Positions 53,891 to 64,000 of a DNA stretch of 64,000 bases are shown here, piece by piece (position 1 is the stretch's first letter; each line of letters opens with the position of its first letter). The DNA is from Plotosus lineatus (taxonomy: Eukaryota > Chordata > Actinopteri > Siluriformes > Plotosidae). A program made the translations under genes and the position numbers. The stretch lies in the NCBI GenBank assembly GCA_024760905.1, contig CM045735.1:24273249-24337248 (forward strand). Reading direction: 5' to 3'. The notes below the pieces were generated by a model. The model worked only from the letters and a program-made list of their open reading frames with translations. It was not told the origin of the DNA and did not search any database.

Positions 53891-54573
53891 ACAGTCAGAC
53901 ATCACTTTCCTTTTCCTTTCGGCTGTTCCCTTCAGGAGCGAATCATCTGCCTCCATCTCACCCTGTCCTCTGCATCTTCTTCTCTTACACCAACTGCCGT
54001 CATGTCCTCCTTCACCACATTCATAAATCTTCTCTTTGGTCTTCCTCTAGGCCTTCTGCCTGGTAGTTCCAACCTCAGCATCCTACTACCAATATACTCA
54101 CTATCCCTCCTCTGTACATGTCCAAACCATCTCAATCTAGCCTCTCTGACTTTGTCTCCAAAACCTCTAACATGTGCTGTCCCTCTTGATGGACTCATTC
54201 CTGATTCTATCCATCCTCGTTACTCCCAAAGAGAACCTCAACATTTTCATCTCTGCTACCTCCAACTCTGCCTCCTGTCTTTCCCCCAGTGCCACTGTTT
54301 CTAAACCATACAACATCGCTGGCCTCATCACCGTCTTGTACACTTTTCCTTTCATTCTTGCCGATACCTTCCTATCACACATCACACCGGACACTTTTCT
54401 CCAACCATTCCAACCTGCCTGCACACGCTTCTTCACCTCTTTTCCCACACTCTCCATTGCTCTGGATTGTTGAGCCTAAGTACTTAAAATCCTCCACCTT
54501 CTTTATCTCTGCTCCCTGTAACCTCACCGTTCCTCTTGGGTCCTTCTGATTCACACAACAGTCTGACATCACT
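53891..54573 (-). mobile_element. RTE LINE 3' fragment with 16-bp TSD
   Basis: Reverse copy 53907-54557, from 'ttccttttcctttcggctgt' through the C-terminal domain to the KDPRG-coding region. A deletion removes about 12 bp at 'ttcaggagcgaatc'. Flanks ACAGTCAGACATCACT (53891-53906) and ACAGTCTGACATCACT (54558-54573) differ at one site. Confidence 0.9.
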
Positions 54574-54786
54574 ATTCTGATCAAGCCACTGTTTTTGGTA
54601 GAAATTATATTTGTACATACAAATAATTTACTAGCAGCTGTAGTAGAAGAATAGAATTCAATAGACATTGCTACTGACTCTGTAATTGAATAACTAATCA
54701 AATTTAATTTGTTCAAACTAAGAGCAGTGAAGAGTTCTTTTTGTGAAGTCATTCATTCTTTGAAAAACAGGTGCCAATTATTGCCG

Positions 54787-55144
54787 TTATTTAAAGGAAG
54801 GTAAAGGTAAAAAAAAAAAAAAGGTAAAGTCCGTTGGGCTTTTTACACCCGAGCCTAGTGGCTCATTAGACCAGTGCTTATCCCCGGATTCTATAGCGTG
54901 AAGTGACTAGGAGCTCAACTCCTCCTGGATGGGACGCTAGTCCATCGTAGGTTACCTTCCCAGTACATTTTTACTGGTACCCATTTATACCGCTGGGTGA
55001 ACAGAGGCACAGTTGTGGTTTAGACCTTTTGCCCAGGGGTCTTAGCACAGTGAGGGTCTCGGTGGGATTTGAATTCACAACCTTCCAATCATGAGCCCAG
55101 CACCCTAACCACTATGCCACCGGCCCCACTTATTTAAAGGAAGG
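54787..55144 (-). mobile_element. SINE-D copy (tRNA-derived) with perfect 15-bp TSD
   Basis: In reverse: the complement of the right end reads 'ggggccggtggcatagtggtta' (A box) and 'aaggttgtgaattcaaatccc' (B box), followed by a ~250-bp body and an A-poor tail next to 'ggtaaaggtaaaaaaaaaaa'. Flanked by TTATTTAAAGGAAGG at 54787-54801 and 55130-55144. A separate family from SINE-A and SINE-B. Confidence 0.85.
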
Positions 55145-55204
55145 AAGGCAACAAATACTGTACATTCTGGTTATAGAGCATTTCTCTCTGAAATTCTGAG
55201 GAAA

Positions 55205-56075
55205 ATGGGTCGTTCCAGACATTATTCAGAAAACAGAGAACCTTGATTAAAAAATTGTGTGGAGAGGGGAAACCATATAAAGAAGTGCAGAAAATGAGAG
55301 GCTGCTCAGCTAAAATGATCACAAATGCTTTAAAATGGCAACTAAAACCTGAAAGACATGGAAGAAAGTGAAAAACGTCAGCCAACAATCAACTCCAGGA
55401 AGATTAAAGAAGGTTTAAAGTTCCCTGTTAGTCCTGTTACAATTAAAAGACACCTATGTGAACCCAAGCTATTGGCAAGAAACCCCCACAAAGTCCCACT
55501 GTTGGAAAAAAAAGACAAATGCTGAAGAGGTTACAACTTGCTAAAGAGCACATTGACCTGCCTAAAGAGAAATGGCGCAACATTTTGCGGACTGATGAAG
55601 GATTGTTCTTTTTTTTTGTGTTTAGTGGCCAGAGACAGTTTGTCAGACAACCCCCAAACACTGAATTCAAGCCACAGTACACTGTGAAGACAGTGAAGCT
55701 TGGAGGCGCAAGCATTATGATATGGACATGTTTCACAGTACGGCGTTGGGACATGTATCGCATCCCAGTGATTATGGATCAGTTTGAGTAGGTAACGCTG
55801 CTTTATGCTGAATATCAAATTCCCTTGAAATGGGTTTTCCAACAAAACAACAACCCCAAAGACACCAGTAAACGGGCAGCATCTTGGTTTCAGACCAATA
55901 AGATTGATGTTGTGGAGCAGCTGGCCTGATCCCTGGACTTTAATGCGATAGAAAACTTGTGGAGTGACATCAAAAATGCAGTTTCTGAGACAAAAACCAA
56001 GAAATATAGAAGAACTGTGGAATGTAGTCCAATCATCCTCGGCTGGAAAACCTGTTTACAGGTCCCAGAAGTCAC
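55205..56075 (+). pseudogene. Tc1 transposase, frameshifted
   Basis: Begins MGRSRHYSENREP in place of the usual DNA-binding start, then reads through several frames. The best segment, 55519-55791, gives [19 protein letters not shown] then RTDEG (the first catalytic Asp region) and RQFVRQPPNTEFKPQYTVKT, VKLGGASIMIWTCF. It continues in other frames with the second and third catalytic regions (QNNNPKDTSKRAAS; DFNAIENLWSDIKNAV). Stops and a T-run insertion (55609-55617) break it. Inactive. Confidence 0.85.
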
Positions 56076-56394
56076 TTTTCACTTACATGAGATTCACTTT
56101 GTTCACTTTTCTTCAATTTCTTTCAAGAATTAACACAAATTTGATATTTTTCTTCATGTTTTGATTTCAAATAGAATGTGCAGTGTTCCCAGTGCATTTA
56201 TGTGTATGGAAATAAAAGCTATTATAAGGATTTTGAGCTTTATTCACTTTGAAAACACACTGCTGTTATTTTGAACACAACTGCATTTGGTGATTTTCAC
56301 AACATTTCTCACAGAGATGTTTTTGAAAAAGAAAGACTGTTCAATTTTGGAAATGACCTGAATCAAATTATCAATCATTTGCTGAACTGCTTGA

Positions 56395-56490
56395 CATTAT
56401 TAGGGTCGCAGGAGGCCTGTGCTTATCTGAGTCGGCACTTGTTGAACGCAGGGTACATCCTGAACAACTCGCCAGACCATCCTGTGGCTA
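56395..56490 (-). mobile_element. L2-type tail fragment
   Basis: 'ttattagggtcgcaggaggc'...'cagggtacatcctgaacaac'...'cgccagaccatcctgtggct', a diverged copy of the tail seen at 299 and 19333. Confidence 0.5.
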
Positions 56491-56985
56491 AATAAAATTC
56501 TGGATCCAGGAATTTATTTAAAGATTCTTTAAAAGAGTGAGAGGACCATTTCTGACAGTTTGGTTCATGTGGGTTATTGTAAGTGTTGAAGGGGGTTTGT
56601 GTTCTGCAAGTGCCCTTATAATATATTCATCAGAAAATTTGTATATATACTTTACAGAAACTATATACAAAATTGACACAAATTAGCATGATCACACTGT
56701 TAGTGGATTGTAGACCCTAAAATACTATGTGTTGTTCGTTTAACTTTTACACCCACGCCCCAGTGTATAAACATTAATGTACATAAGAAGCGTATTGTAC
56801 ATATTGTCTTTTATTCTGGCAAACTGTGATTTTTCACAGATTAAAGCATTTGAAATGTAGGAGCGGGTTCAGACAAAGTAAGTAAGTGATAATATAATAT
56901 TCAGACATTTCTGAAACAGTGACTCAAGTTTGGACTACAGTACTGATGTACAGCATTACTGGGAGTGAGCTCATAAGCTATAAAC

Positions 56986-57447
56986 TACAGGGATCCCCCA
57001 CTTTCTGCAGTTAATTGGGACCGAGATCCCCCTGCGACCGTCGAATTCCGTGAAGTAGGATCGACCCCCTTGACTGACATATACGTACATGTATATGTTT
57101 ATATAGTATCAATAAATACAACTTTAACGCTATAAATGCTTATAATAAAAATTAAAAATTCAAAAAGAATGCATAAGATGTAAATAAAATATAAATACAC
57201 ACACATACAGATGTGCACCTCACATAACAATGTAAGTACTGTAGTTTTGATGCAAGGTTTTGAGTTGTTTTTTTTTTTGTTTTGTTTTTTGCATAATTGG
57301 CCTTGTTTTGCAGCGTTTTCCTTCACTTTTCCCCTATTCTTCCTTAATTTCCTTCTTTGATGAATATTTAAAAAAAAAAAAAAAAAAAAAAAAGCAATGC
57401 ACAGAAGCTAAATGATTTAAAGTCCGAAGTAGTGAGGGATCCCTGTA
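56986..57447. mobile_element. MITE-T (Tigger-type) complete copy
   Basis: 'tacagggatcccccact' at 56986 and 'agtgagggatccctgta' ending at 57447 are TIRs with one mismatch. Subterminal 'ctgcagttaattgggaccga'. A-rich run at 57370-57393. No coding capacity. A reverse partial copy is at 31960-32212. Confidence 0.85.
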
Positions 57448-60400
57448 CATAGAGTATGAGGGGTTTAGGGGTTGTCTCAGTCATTTGGATACTGAATTTA
57501 AAATATTAAATAAGACCTCATCAACCAGAAATTGCTGTATCTAATGTTTATTTGTGATATTTAAATCAATAATAGCATTAGATGATCATGGTTACAAGCA
57601 AAATTGTGGTACCAACTCCAGGCTGATACAATGCAGAGACATAATTAAGGATAATACAAAATGAGAAAGAAACAGAGGCACAATAGCACAGGTAGACATG
57701 TTCAAAATTTATCACAACTGGTTTTAAATCTCCTTCATATCTGTACAACATTGCTTGAGGAACCAAGTTGTTTTCCAACCAGTTGTGCCTCTCAAAGTGA
57801 AAAAAAAAATAGGTGAGAAAGAAAAATAAAAATCCAGCACAACACAAACATAAATAGAACAACTGTTAAGATATTGTATTTGAACAGGCATATATGTGAA
57901 CTACAAACAGACATTGCTAATAGGATCAAGTAACTGTTAGTTTCAGTAGGATACACTGCAGAATTCTGCTTTAGAATCACCAAGAGATCTAGAACAGAGC
58001 ACTGTTGAAATGAAATACAGCCTTCCTACTATGACAAAAAGAGATTTTACACTTGGGGAGTACACACACAGTACTAGCTACTTGAAGATCCCATGCTAAT
58101 TTATCTAGCAGAATACCATACAACATCAGAAGCAGTACACTGAGGTCATGAATTGTGTTTACTTTTTTCCCAAATGGGTGACAAATCCTTCAATTGAAAA
58201 TTGACCATTGTATGGATTTTAAAACAAGCAAACCCTTTGTGGTTTTTGTAAATTTTTTGCAAACCACATGCTGAAGGTCAATAATTTGCTTGAACAATAG
58301 AAATTTGGCAAAGTTTGGAAGGAGATGTAAATCATTGCAGTGTGATGTGTGAATGTGGTGCTCAGAACAAACATGGGGGTCTGTTATTAGAAGGTTGTGT
58401 GGTTATCTTCTGAACATGTCCAGGAGAAAGTCGAGAAAACTTGGGCCAACAGTCCAGGTGACCCTACTAGCACTCCAATGTCCTCCTCAAAGTAAAGTTT
58501 AAAAAAAAAAAAAAAAAAAAAAGAACAAAAAAGAGCTACCACCGCTACATTTACACACCCCTCTGCCACCTGACCGCAAGTTCCGTCCATGCCCATCACA
58601 GTCATCCTACACTGAGGACGAGGCCTTGCATGGGTTTTTACAGTGGCTCCAGCTGATGTCAAATTTACCACTGTCCAACACGCTTACAAGGGGGGAAGAA
58701 TAAAGTCCATGAGCCTGACGACAAATGCTAAGTCTCAGCTCTCATGCCACTGAGGGTGTTCAAGTATGTATTTTCAAAATTCAGCACCAATGGGTAGTGA
58801 GATAAAACTCCTACCCAAAGTCCATGTTTTGTTTTGCACAAACAGCTTCCTTACCTCCACAAGCATGAAGGGAGCCCATGCTGCTATGGTGAGAAGGCTA
58901 CAGACTTCTCAATGGAGGCAGTCAGGTAGAGGGAAAACATGCTGTTGACAACTTGCACAAGTGGAACAGAATTTGCTTCACTAATATGAGCAAAACAGTG
59001 ATCTTCTGCTTCCTGCCCTCGTATCCACTGGAACAGCATTTCAGATGGATATATCTCAAGCAATGCACATCTCTACTTGTGACATTGTTTTTTGTTATTT
59101 GGAAAACTGGGATTTCTGTTGACTGGAGAGTAAACTGGAGAAGGTCATCTCTGTTGGTTGATGATTGAGACTGTTCCAAGTAATGTCCCACATCGAAATC
59201 AGAGGAACAGTAGAACCAGAAGAATCAAGAGGCACAGTAATCCTTGAATGTTGGTGAGGGGCCACAAAGCCATGGTCCAGCATAACCTTTCCAAAGCTGA
59301 TCTACCAGTTCATTTGAGGCTTCCAATGGAAGTCTTTAATCCATTACAGGTCTACGAAATGTATTTCAGCAAGACCATCTCATGTATCGTTCTCAGATTA
59401 TGGGGGGGATTCAACCAGATATCACTGCCAGCAAGCCGAGAGAACAAAAAGTACAGTAAGTGTGATGGCAAGTTAAAGGGTACAGAAAAGGTTTTTTTTC
59501 TGAAATTTGCATTCACTTACTGATTTTAACCCAATGTACAAAAAAAAAAAAAAATGAAAGAAAAGGGAAAAAAAACAACTTGTGTGTTAACAATAATGAC
59601 AAATTTAAACAAGTTTACATTATGACTGTAGCACTCTTTAGACAGACACTTAACCAGAATGTTCCACAAGTCAAAATGTACAAGCTTAATATATTAATTG
59701 ACTTCACTGAAGGAAGACTACATTCATCTTTACAGGAAAACTGTCTGAGGCAGAGCAGCAACAGCTCCCATTCTGCACAAAGCTCAACAAAATAAAAACC
59801 TTGATTTAGTTCTTGGCATAATGGGCTGAAGTTTTGTTTCTTTATAAGACGGCAATAAATCAAGTTTGGATATTTCTCATTTGTATAAGGCACCTGATTT
59901 TGCAGGCATCATTTAAAAAATAATTTTGTGATTTGTAGTTAAACCAAGTGCAATGAGGGTGTTTTTCAGCTTAATGTATCTGAAATCACAAACAGCTGGA
60001 GTGCCAATGAGTCACGTCTGCATCAACATCTGTGCAGCATTTACTGTATATACACCCCCTTGTGCTCATCATTTAAAGTTAATGACTTGATCAGTGTGTA
60101 TCACTTCTATTCATAATGTCCTTAACATTGGCTAACTGGATGATCTACTCTGTACTGTATGAAATGAGTTGAGTCAGCATGCACAATGTTCATACTTCGT
60201 CACCATGCTTAAATGACTGTTGGATGTCCATGAAACGATACAACAAAAAAAAATAAAAATCAAATATTTACAAGTACAAGTCGGAGGGAAGGTATTTTAC
60301 AGCACGCTTCAAGCAACAGCAATTAAGCATTAGAACCTCGTCTACTCTTACACACTTACGTTTGTGAAACAATTGTTAGGTTTTTAATTAGCAACAAAAT

Positions 60401-61568
60401 AAAAGCAAAAATGTTTGGTAGAGGTTCTTTACATGAGAAGCATACAGACAAAACAACGTAATAAATTTCCAACAGATTAAATACACTAGAATGGGCTTGT
60501 ATATTTAGCAACAGTAGGACAGGCTGCCACTCAGGAAAAATTTAACAAATGCTTTAAACTATTTATCATCTGTTAATAGCAAATTATGGCCACCATAAAG
60601 TACAACTTAACCTGAACGTTTCTTAGTAAAAACAAAAAGCAAATATTTGTTTACTGGAAAAGCTGAATGTCCCATTCTTCTAAAAATACATACAAAAAAC
60701 ACACCACTTGGAACAGTGTTCCCTACATGCTCAGGACAAAAATATTTACAAAAAATAGGCATGCCAAAATTATACAAATAAAAAGGAAACACACAAATGC
60801 AAACATTTCTCTTTTCAAATGCATACTGTAGCCATCTTGGAAAATTATGCAATGTTTCATTAACTTTTTACTGGGATTAAACTGGCCATTCTTTTATACA
60901 AATACAGTGGCAAACAAGTAAACAAACAATAAAAATATTTTATTAGGAGTGGGCTCAAACATACATTAAACAGGACAAGGAATGGTTACTGATTTTCTGT
61001 ACAATTTTACTAAATACTTGAGCAGCTTCAACCCAAACATTCATTTATTTTTTTATAGAGTGCAGACAATGAATAGAAGCACAATTTGGATTCATTAGCT
61101 AGCTTATTATTTTGAGATTACAATCTGGCAATAAACAAAGTTGAAATGGTAATTGAGACTCAGGATAATACGCAAAAGCAAATACAATAAATAAACAAAC
61201 AAACAAACAAACAACAAATTGGTGGCTGGATCATCATTTTGAAAAAGCAGTATCAGTTGGAGTATGTAGAAAATACCTGGTGATCCAATAAACCCTCCCA
61301 CATTTCAAAGATAAATTAAAAGAAGTCGTTCAATATAATCAAATTATCATTTGCACACGACACATCATTCAATACAGTTTTTCTACATCATGTTTTAAAG
61401 ATGACATTTAAATGGTGGCTGTCACTGTCTATACACGCTTGGAGGCTATTTCTGAAGGCCGCCGTGGTTCAAGGGGGCAAACGGCTAGCTCCTGCTACCT
61501 GGCAACCTAAATGAATTCTTGAGTTTGTGTTTGATGAATAGACATTTGAGATTAAAAGGTAGCCCCAC

Positions 61569-61611
<43 letters not shown>

Positions 61612-61688
61612 ATCACAAAAGGTAATGAAAGGAGCTGGCCACCAAACAAGATTAAGATATAAACAATTCCCTCAGCATTTGCAATGAT
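57448..61688 (-). other. Repeat-poor region, possible long 3' UTR
   Basis: 4.2 kb with almost no recognisable transposon, many T-runs when read on the - strand, and a possible AATAAA (complement near 57546). It lies just downstream of a candidate terminal coding exon at 61689-61793. + strand frames at 58950-59520 (for example TGTAFQMDISQAMHISTC) hint at an old coding relic that I could not identify. Confidence 0.3.
61570..61608. repeat. Poly-A tract
   Basis: About 39 consecutive A. Confidence 0.95.
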
Positions 61689-61793
61689 CTAGGAGTTGTG
61701 TGCTGTAGTTCGATCTTCCGGAAACAACGCATACAGTTCTTCAAGCTCACGGCGTACAAATGGGATTGGGCTACCAACAGACTTGAGCACCAC
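61689..61793 (-). CDS. Candidate terminal exon, unidentified gene
   Basis: After an AG at 61795-61794 the - strand reads VVLKSVGSPIPFVRRELEEL and YALFPEDRTTAHNS, then TAG (61691-61689). The amphipathic, charged composition and ordinary codon choice contrast with the AT-rich surroundings and look protein-coding, but the acceptor lacks a good pyrimidine tract. A stop-free run of 34 codons is also possible by chance. I do not recognise the protein. Confidence 0.35.
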   Translation of the reverse strand: MVLKSVGSPIPFVRRELEELYALFPEDRTTAHNS

Positions 61794-61799
61794 CTCTCC

Positions 61800-62789
61800 A
61801 TGTGTGCAAATAATAATTATATATATAATTATTTATTTTATATATATATATAGTTTTTTTTTTTTTTGGGTCACTCTGTACAAGAAGTAACACGTGCAAA
61901 AGAAAATGTAATGTACTCTTCTTAACAGCTGTTATTTTCAATATATTCCAGCTTAAATGTATGTAATAAAATAATGTAAGTTTGAAAGAAATATTCTCAT
62001 TTGATAAGCCAGAATTGCAGTAGAGGCCCCTTCTCACTTTAATTATATGCAAAATTTACATGTTGCAATAGCTGTTATAATGTTTAATTAAAAAAAAAAC
62101 CCAAAACAACAGAGCAAAAAAAATTACTGGCTTTGAATAACAACCATTTCCTTAACTGTTCAAATGCCACAGAGTCTCCGGGTTTAACACTTAAACTCAC
62201 AATGTCACATCAAACGCACAAACCTGGGAAAAAAAAACAACAAAACAGAAGCCAAAGGCAGACAGATACTTTTCCACTACAACAGGCCACTGACTTATAA
62301 ACATACAACTCCACCTTTAATCCCCATGCTCATTGTTACTTGCCAAGTGACTTTTTTTTAAACAACAAATTGGACATAACAAGTTAGAGCCACACCAGGC
62401 TAAGAAGCTTTAGTTCAAGATGGCACAATGAAGGCCAGGATAAGTTGTCATAGCAACAAAGAGTGAGAGCTTTGCCTTCTATCAAGAATAGATGGGTGTT
62501 TGGAAAGGCAGAAAGGATGTTGTCTGATTAATTCCCTATGGCAAAGATATTTGCCTTACAGTACAGCGATAAGGTTTTTTTTTTTGTTTTTTTTTTTTCT
62601 GAGCCACTAATAAGAAGCAGATGCTTTCTCAAATATCTCATATTTTCCCATTAAGTACAAATTACTTTTAAAAAATTATTGATAACAATGTTCATCTCTG
62701 TCAATGTCTAGAGAGAACATGTCAATACTGTACATCAACCTGAAGAAGAACACAAAGCAGAATTTGCACTTTTCCATAGGAAATGTCTA
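61800..62789. other. No recognisable feature
   Basis: AT-rich, with (AT)n near 61820-61850 and T runs at 61853-61866 and 62575-62600. Confidence 0.45.
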
Positions 62790-62901
62790 CTAAAGGCAAA
62801 TGGAGTTTGTGACGCTTGACTTGTCGTCACACAGGGGCCTGTCCTCTCGAGACTTCACTGTCAACCTGTCCTGGTTAAGATAGTAAAAAGTCAAGTACTC
62901 A
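62790..62901 (-). CDS. Candidate terminal or alternative exon, unidentified
   Basis: Following an acceptor-like 'gaatgctgcag' on the - strand, the frame reads EYLTFYYLNQDRLTVKSRED and RPLCDDKSSVTNSICL, then TAG. If this and the 61689 exon belong to one gene they would be alternative 3' ends. The protein is not recognised, and the same caution about chance open frames applies. Confidence 0.3.
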
Positions 62902-64000
62902 CTGCAGCATTCAAACAAGGCCAGTTTAGCAGCAGATGGAAGGAAAAGAATGCTTTTTTTCCCCTTTTTTCTTTTTTGTTTAGACAAAGTGCTTTAGTTA
63001 TCTTACATGTATTATAATATGTATATACACAAGATAAATATAGAAGATATATCTCATTTCTATGTATAAAGAGAACACTGCAAATTACAATAGCCTCTAA
63101 CACGAATTGTACATATAAAATCTACTACACTGCCAAAAATAAAGAGAGAACAACTATGAGCTACTATGGTTTACAAAAATCTTTAGCTTAAATATAGTAA
63201 GGGTTGTAAAGGAAAATATTCTCCCTTCTTTAATTCAATCAAAAATAAGAAGCTCCACAAACACCCCAAGACACAAAATAACTATCAATCAATGTTTGTT
63301 TTTCCCAAGATAACATGCAATTCTGCACTGGGAAGTGCAGTAGCTTTTCACACTGGACAAGTATGAAGGTGCAGCAGCTAGCCATCATGGTTCAACTTTA
63401 AAGCACTTTCTCAGAATGCTTTCTTGACTCACAACTACCAAGCAAGCACGCTTTTGGTACAAACACAGAAGAGCCTATGACTGGGTCCAGATTTGAAATA
63501 TTTCTATTCATGAGGTGCTGATGATAAATTCATCAAAGCCTTTCTCCAAAAAGGAAGGTTAAACAGAAACCATGAAGGTAACCATTACAAAAATACATAG
63601 AATAAGTCTGTTTTTTTTTTATATATATATTTTCCGATGACTCTCTCAATAGAAAGCTATAGAAATGTCATGCTTATTAACAAATCAATTGAAAAGGTAC
63701 CAATTTGTCAATACATATACAAGTGTGCGTATGCATGAGTTATGGACCATACACATGACATACACAAAAAAGTCTGTGTTGTATGCTTATTCTCCTCCAT
63801 AAATTTAAAGGATATTAATAAAAGTGAATATTTTGGTTCTCGGATAATGTCATACATGTGCAATTACAAAAGCATCTTCAGCTCTACAGTTTTAAAAGCA
63901 TTAATGGGCAAAATTGCAATGGTGGAAAACCGGACAGCTTGGTCCTAGTACAAAAGTTTCCAAAGCAACACTTTATCTTGAGAGCTGAAGAATAGCACAA
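62902..64000. other. No firm feature
   Basis: A very short - strand frame (KGFDEFIISTS-stop, around 63520) follows a pyrimidine-rich acceptor-like stretch and might be another terminal exon, but it is too short to support. No transposon was recognised. Confidence 0.35.

Larger units (their letters stand above)
53872..56285 (+). mobile_element. Tc1-type transposon hosting an RTE and a SINE
   Basis: Terminal 'tacaattgtgttcaaaataa' and the inverted 'ttattttgaacacaactgca' form TIRs. Without the two insertions (RTE 53907-54557, SINE-D 54802-55129) the element is about 1.4 kb, a normal Tc1 size. Transposase remnant on + strand. Confidence 0.88.

Overview
This is eukaryotic DNA, almost certainly a teleost fish. 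Coding sequence is sparse, introns are long and AT-rich, and the window is dense with fish-type transposons: RTE-, R2-type and other LINEs, tRNA-derived SINEs, Tc1, Tigger/pogo, hAT, and a gamma/epsilon-like endogenous retrovirus. A repeat near 48.5 and 53.1 kb (ending in a segment reading '...cccatcctcatttgggtga') and SINEs ending '...gccaaatgctgtaaatgtaa' are, from memory, typical of otophysan fishes such as catfishes. That placement is an inference and was not tested.

The one complete host gene is bod1 (biorientation of chromosomes in cell division 1) on the + strand. It has three coding exons: 19964-20101, 29896-30020 and 37538-37742. They join in frame to a 155-residue protein, and both introns (9.8 and 7.5 kb) are swollen by insertions. 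About 2 kb downstream, in the same orientation, lies a decayed stanniocalcin-2 gene (exons 39701-39912 and 40259-40344). It has an in-frame stop, a broken exon junction and a frameshift. From memory, STC2 neighbours BOD1 in tetrapods, so this looks like a dying copy left in its ancestral place. On the - strand, a C2H2 zinc-finger exon (nine fingers) sits at 3373-4149. The right-hand 6.5 kb (57.5-64 kb) has almost no recognisable transposons. It may be the long 3' UTR and last exons of an unidentified - strand gene.

The rest is a layered transposon landscape whose insertion order can be read from target-site duplications (TSDs). From left to right: RTE, L2-type and other LINE pieces, a Tigger MITE and the zinc-finger exon (0-9.5 kb); SINEs, an RTE with a perfect 13-bp TSD, and the ERV pol remnant (10-18.3 kb); bod1 intron 1 with a Russian-doll block at 22.4-27.0 kb (hAT > SINE > hAT > RTE > small TIR element) and nested Tigger-type elements at 27.2-29.6 kb; bod1 intron 2 with a 247-bp palindrome and a Tigger-like element holding an R2-type LINE whose open frame carries reverse transcriptase, a zinc knuckle and a restriction-like endonuclease; the stc2 relic and SINE-in-SINE (39-42.5 kb); a 3.6-kb hAT element loaded with RTE and SINE copies (43.3-46.9 kb); a near full-length RTE (50-53.1 kb); and a Tc1 element carrying an RTE and a SINE (53.9-56.3 kb).

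The most notable observation is one tRNA-derived SINE family, called SINE-A here. All copies share a tRNA head and a core of about 130 bp, but they carry at least three unrelated 3' tails, all joined close to the same point. The commonest tail is built from two separate parts of the resident RTE LINE: a piece of its 5' leader and its extreme 3' end. This suggests a SINE that changes LINE partner by template switching.
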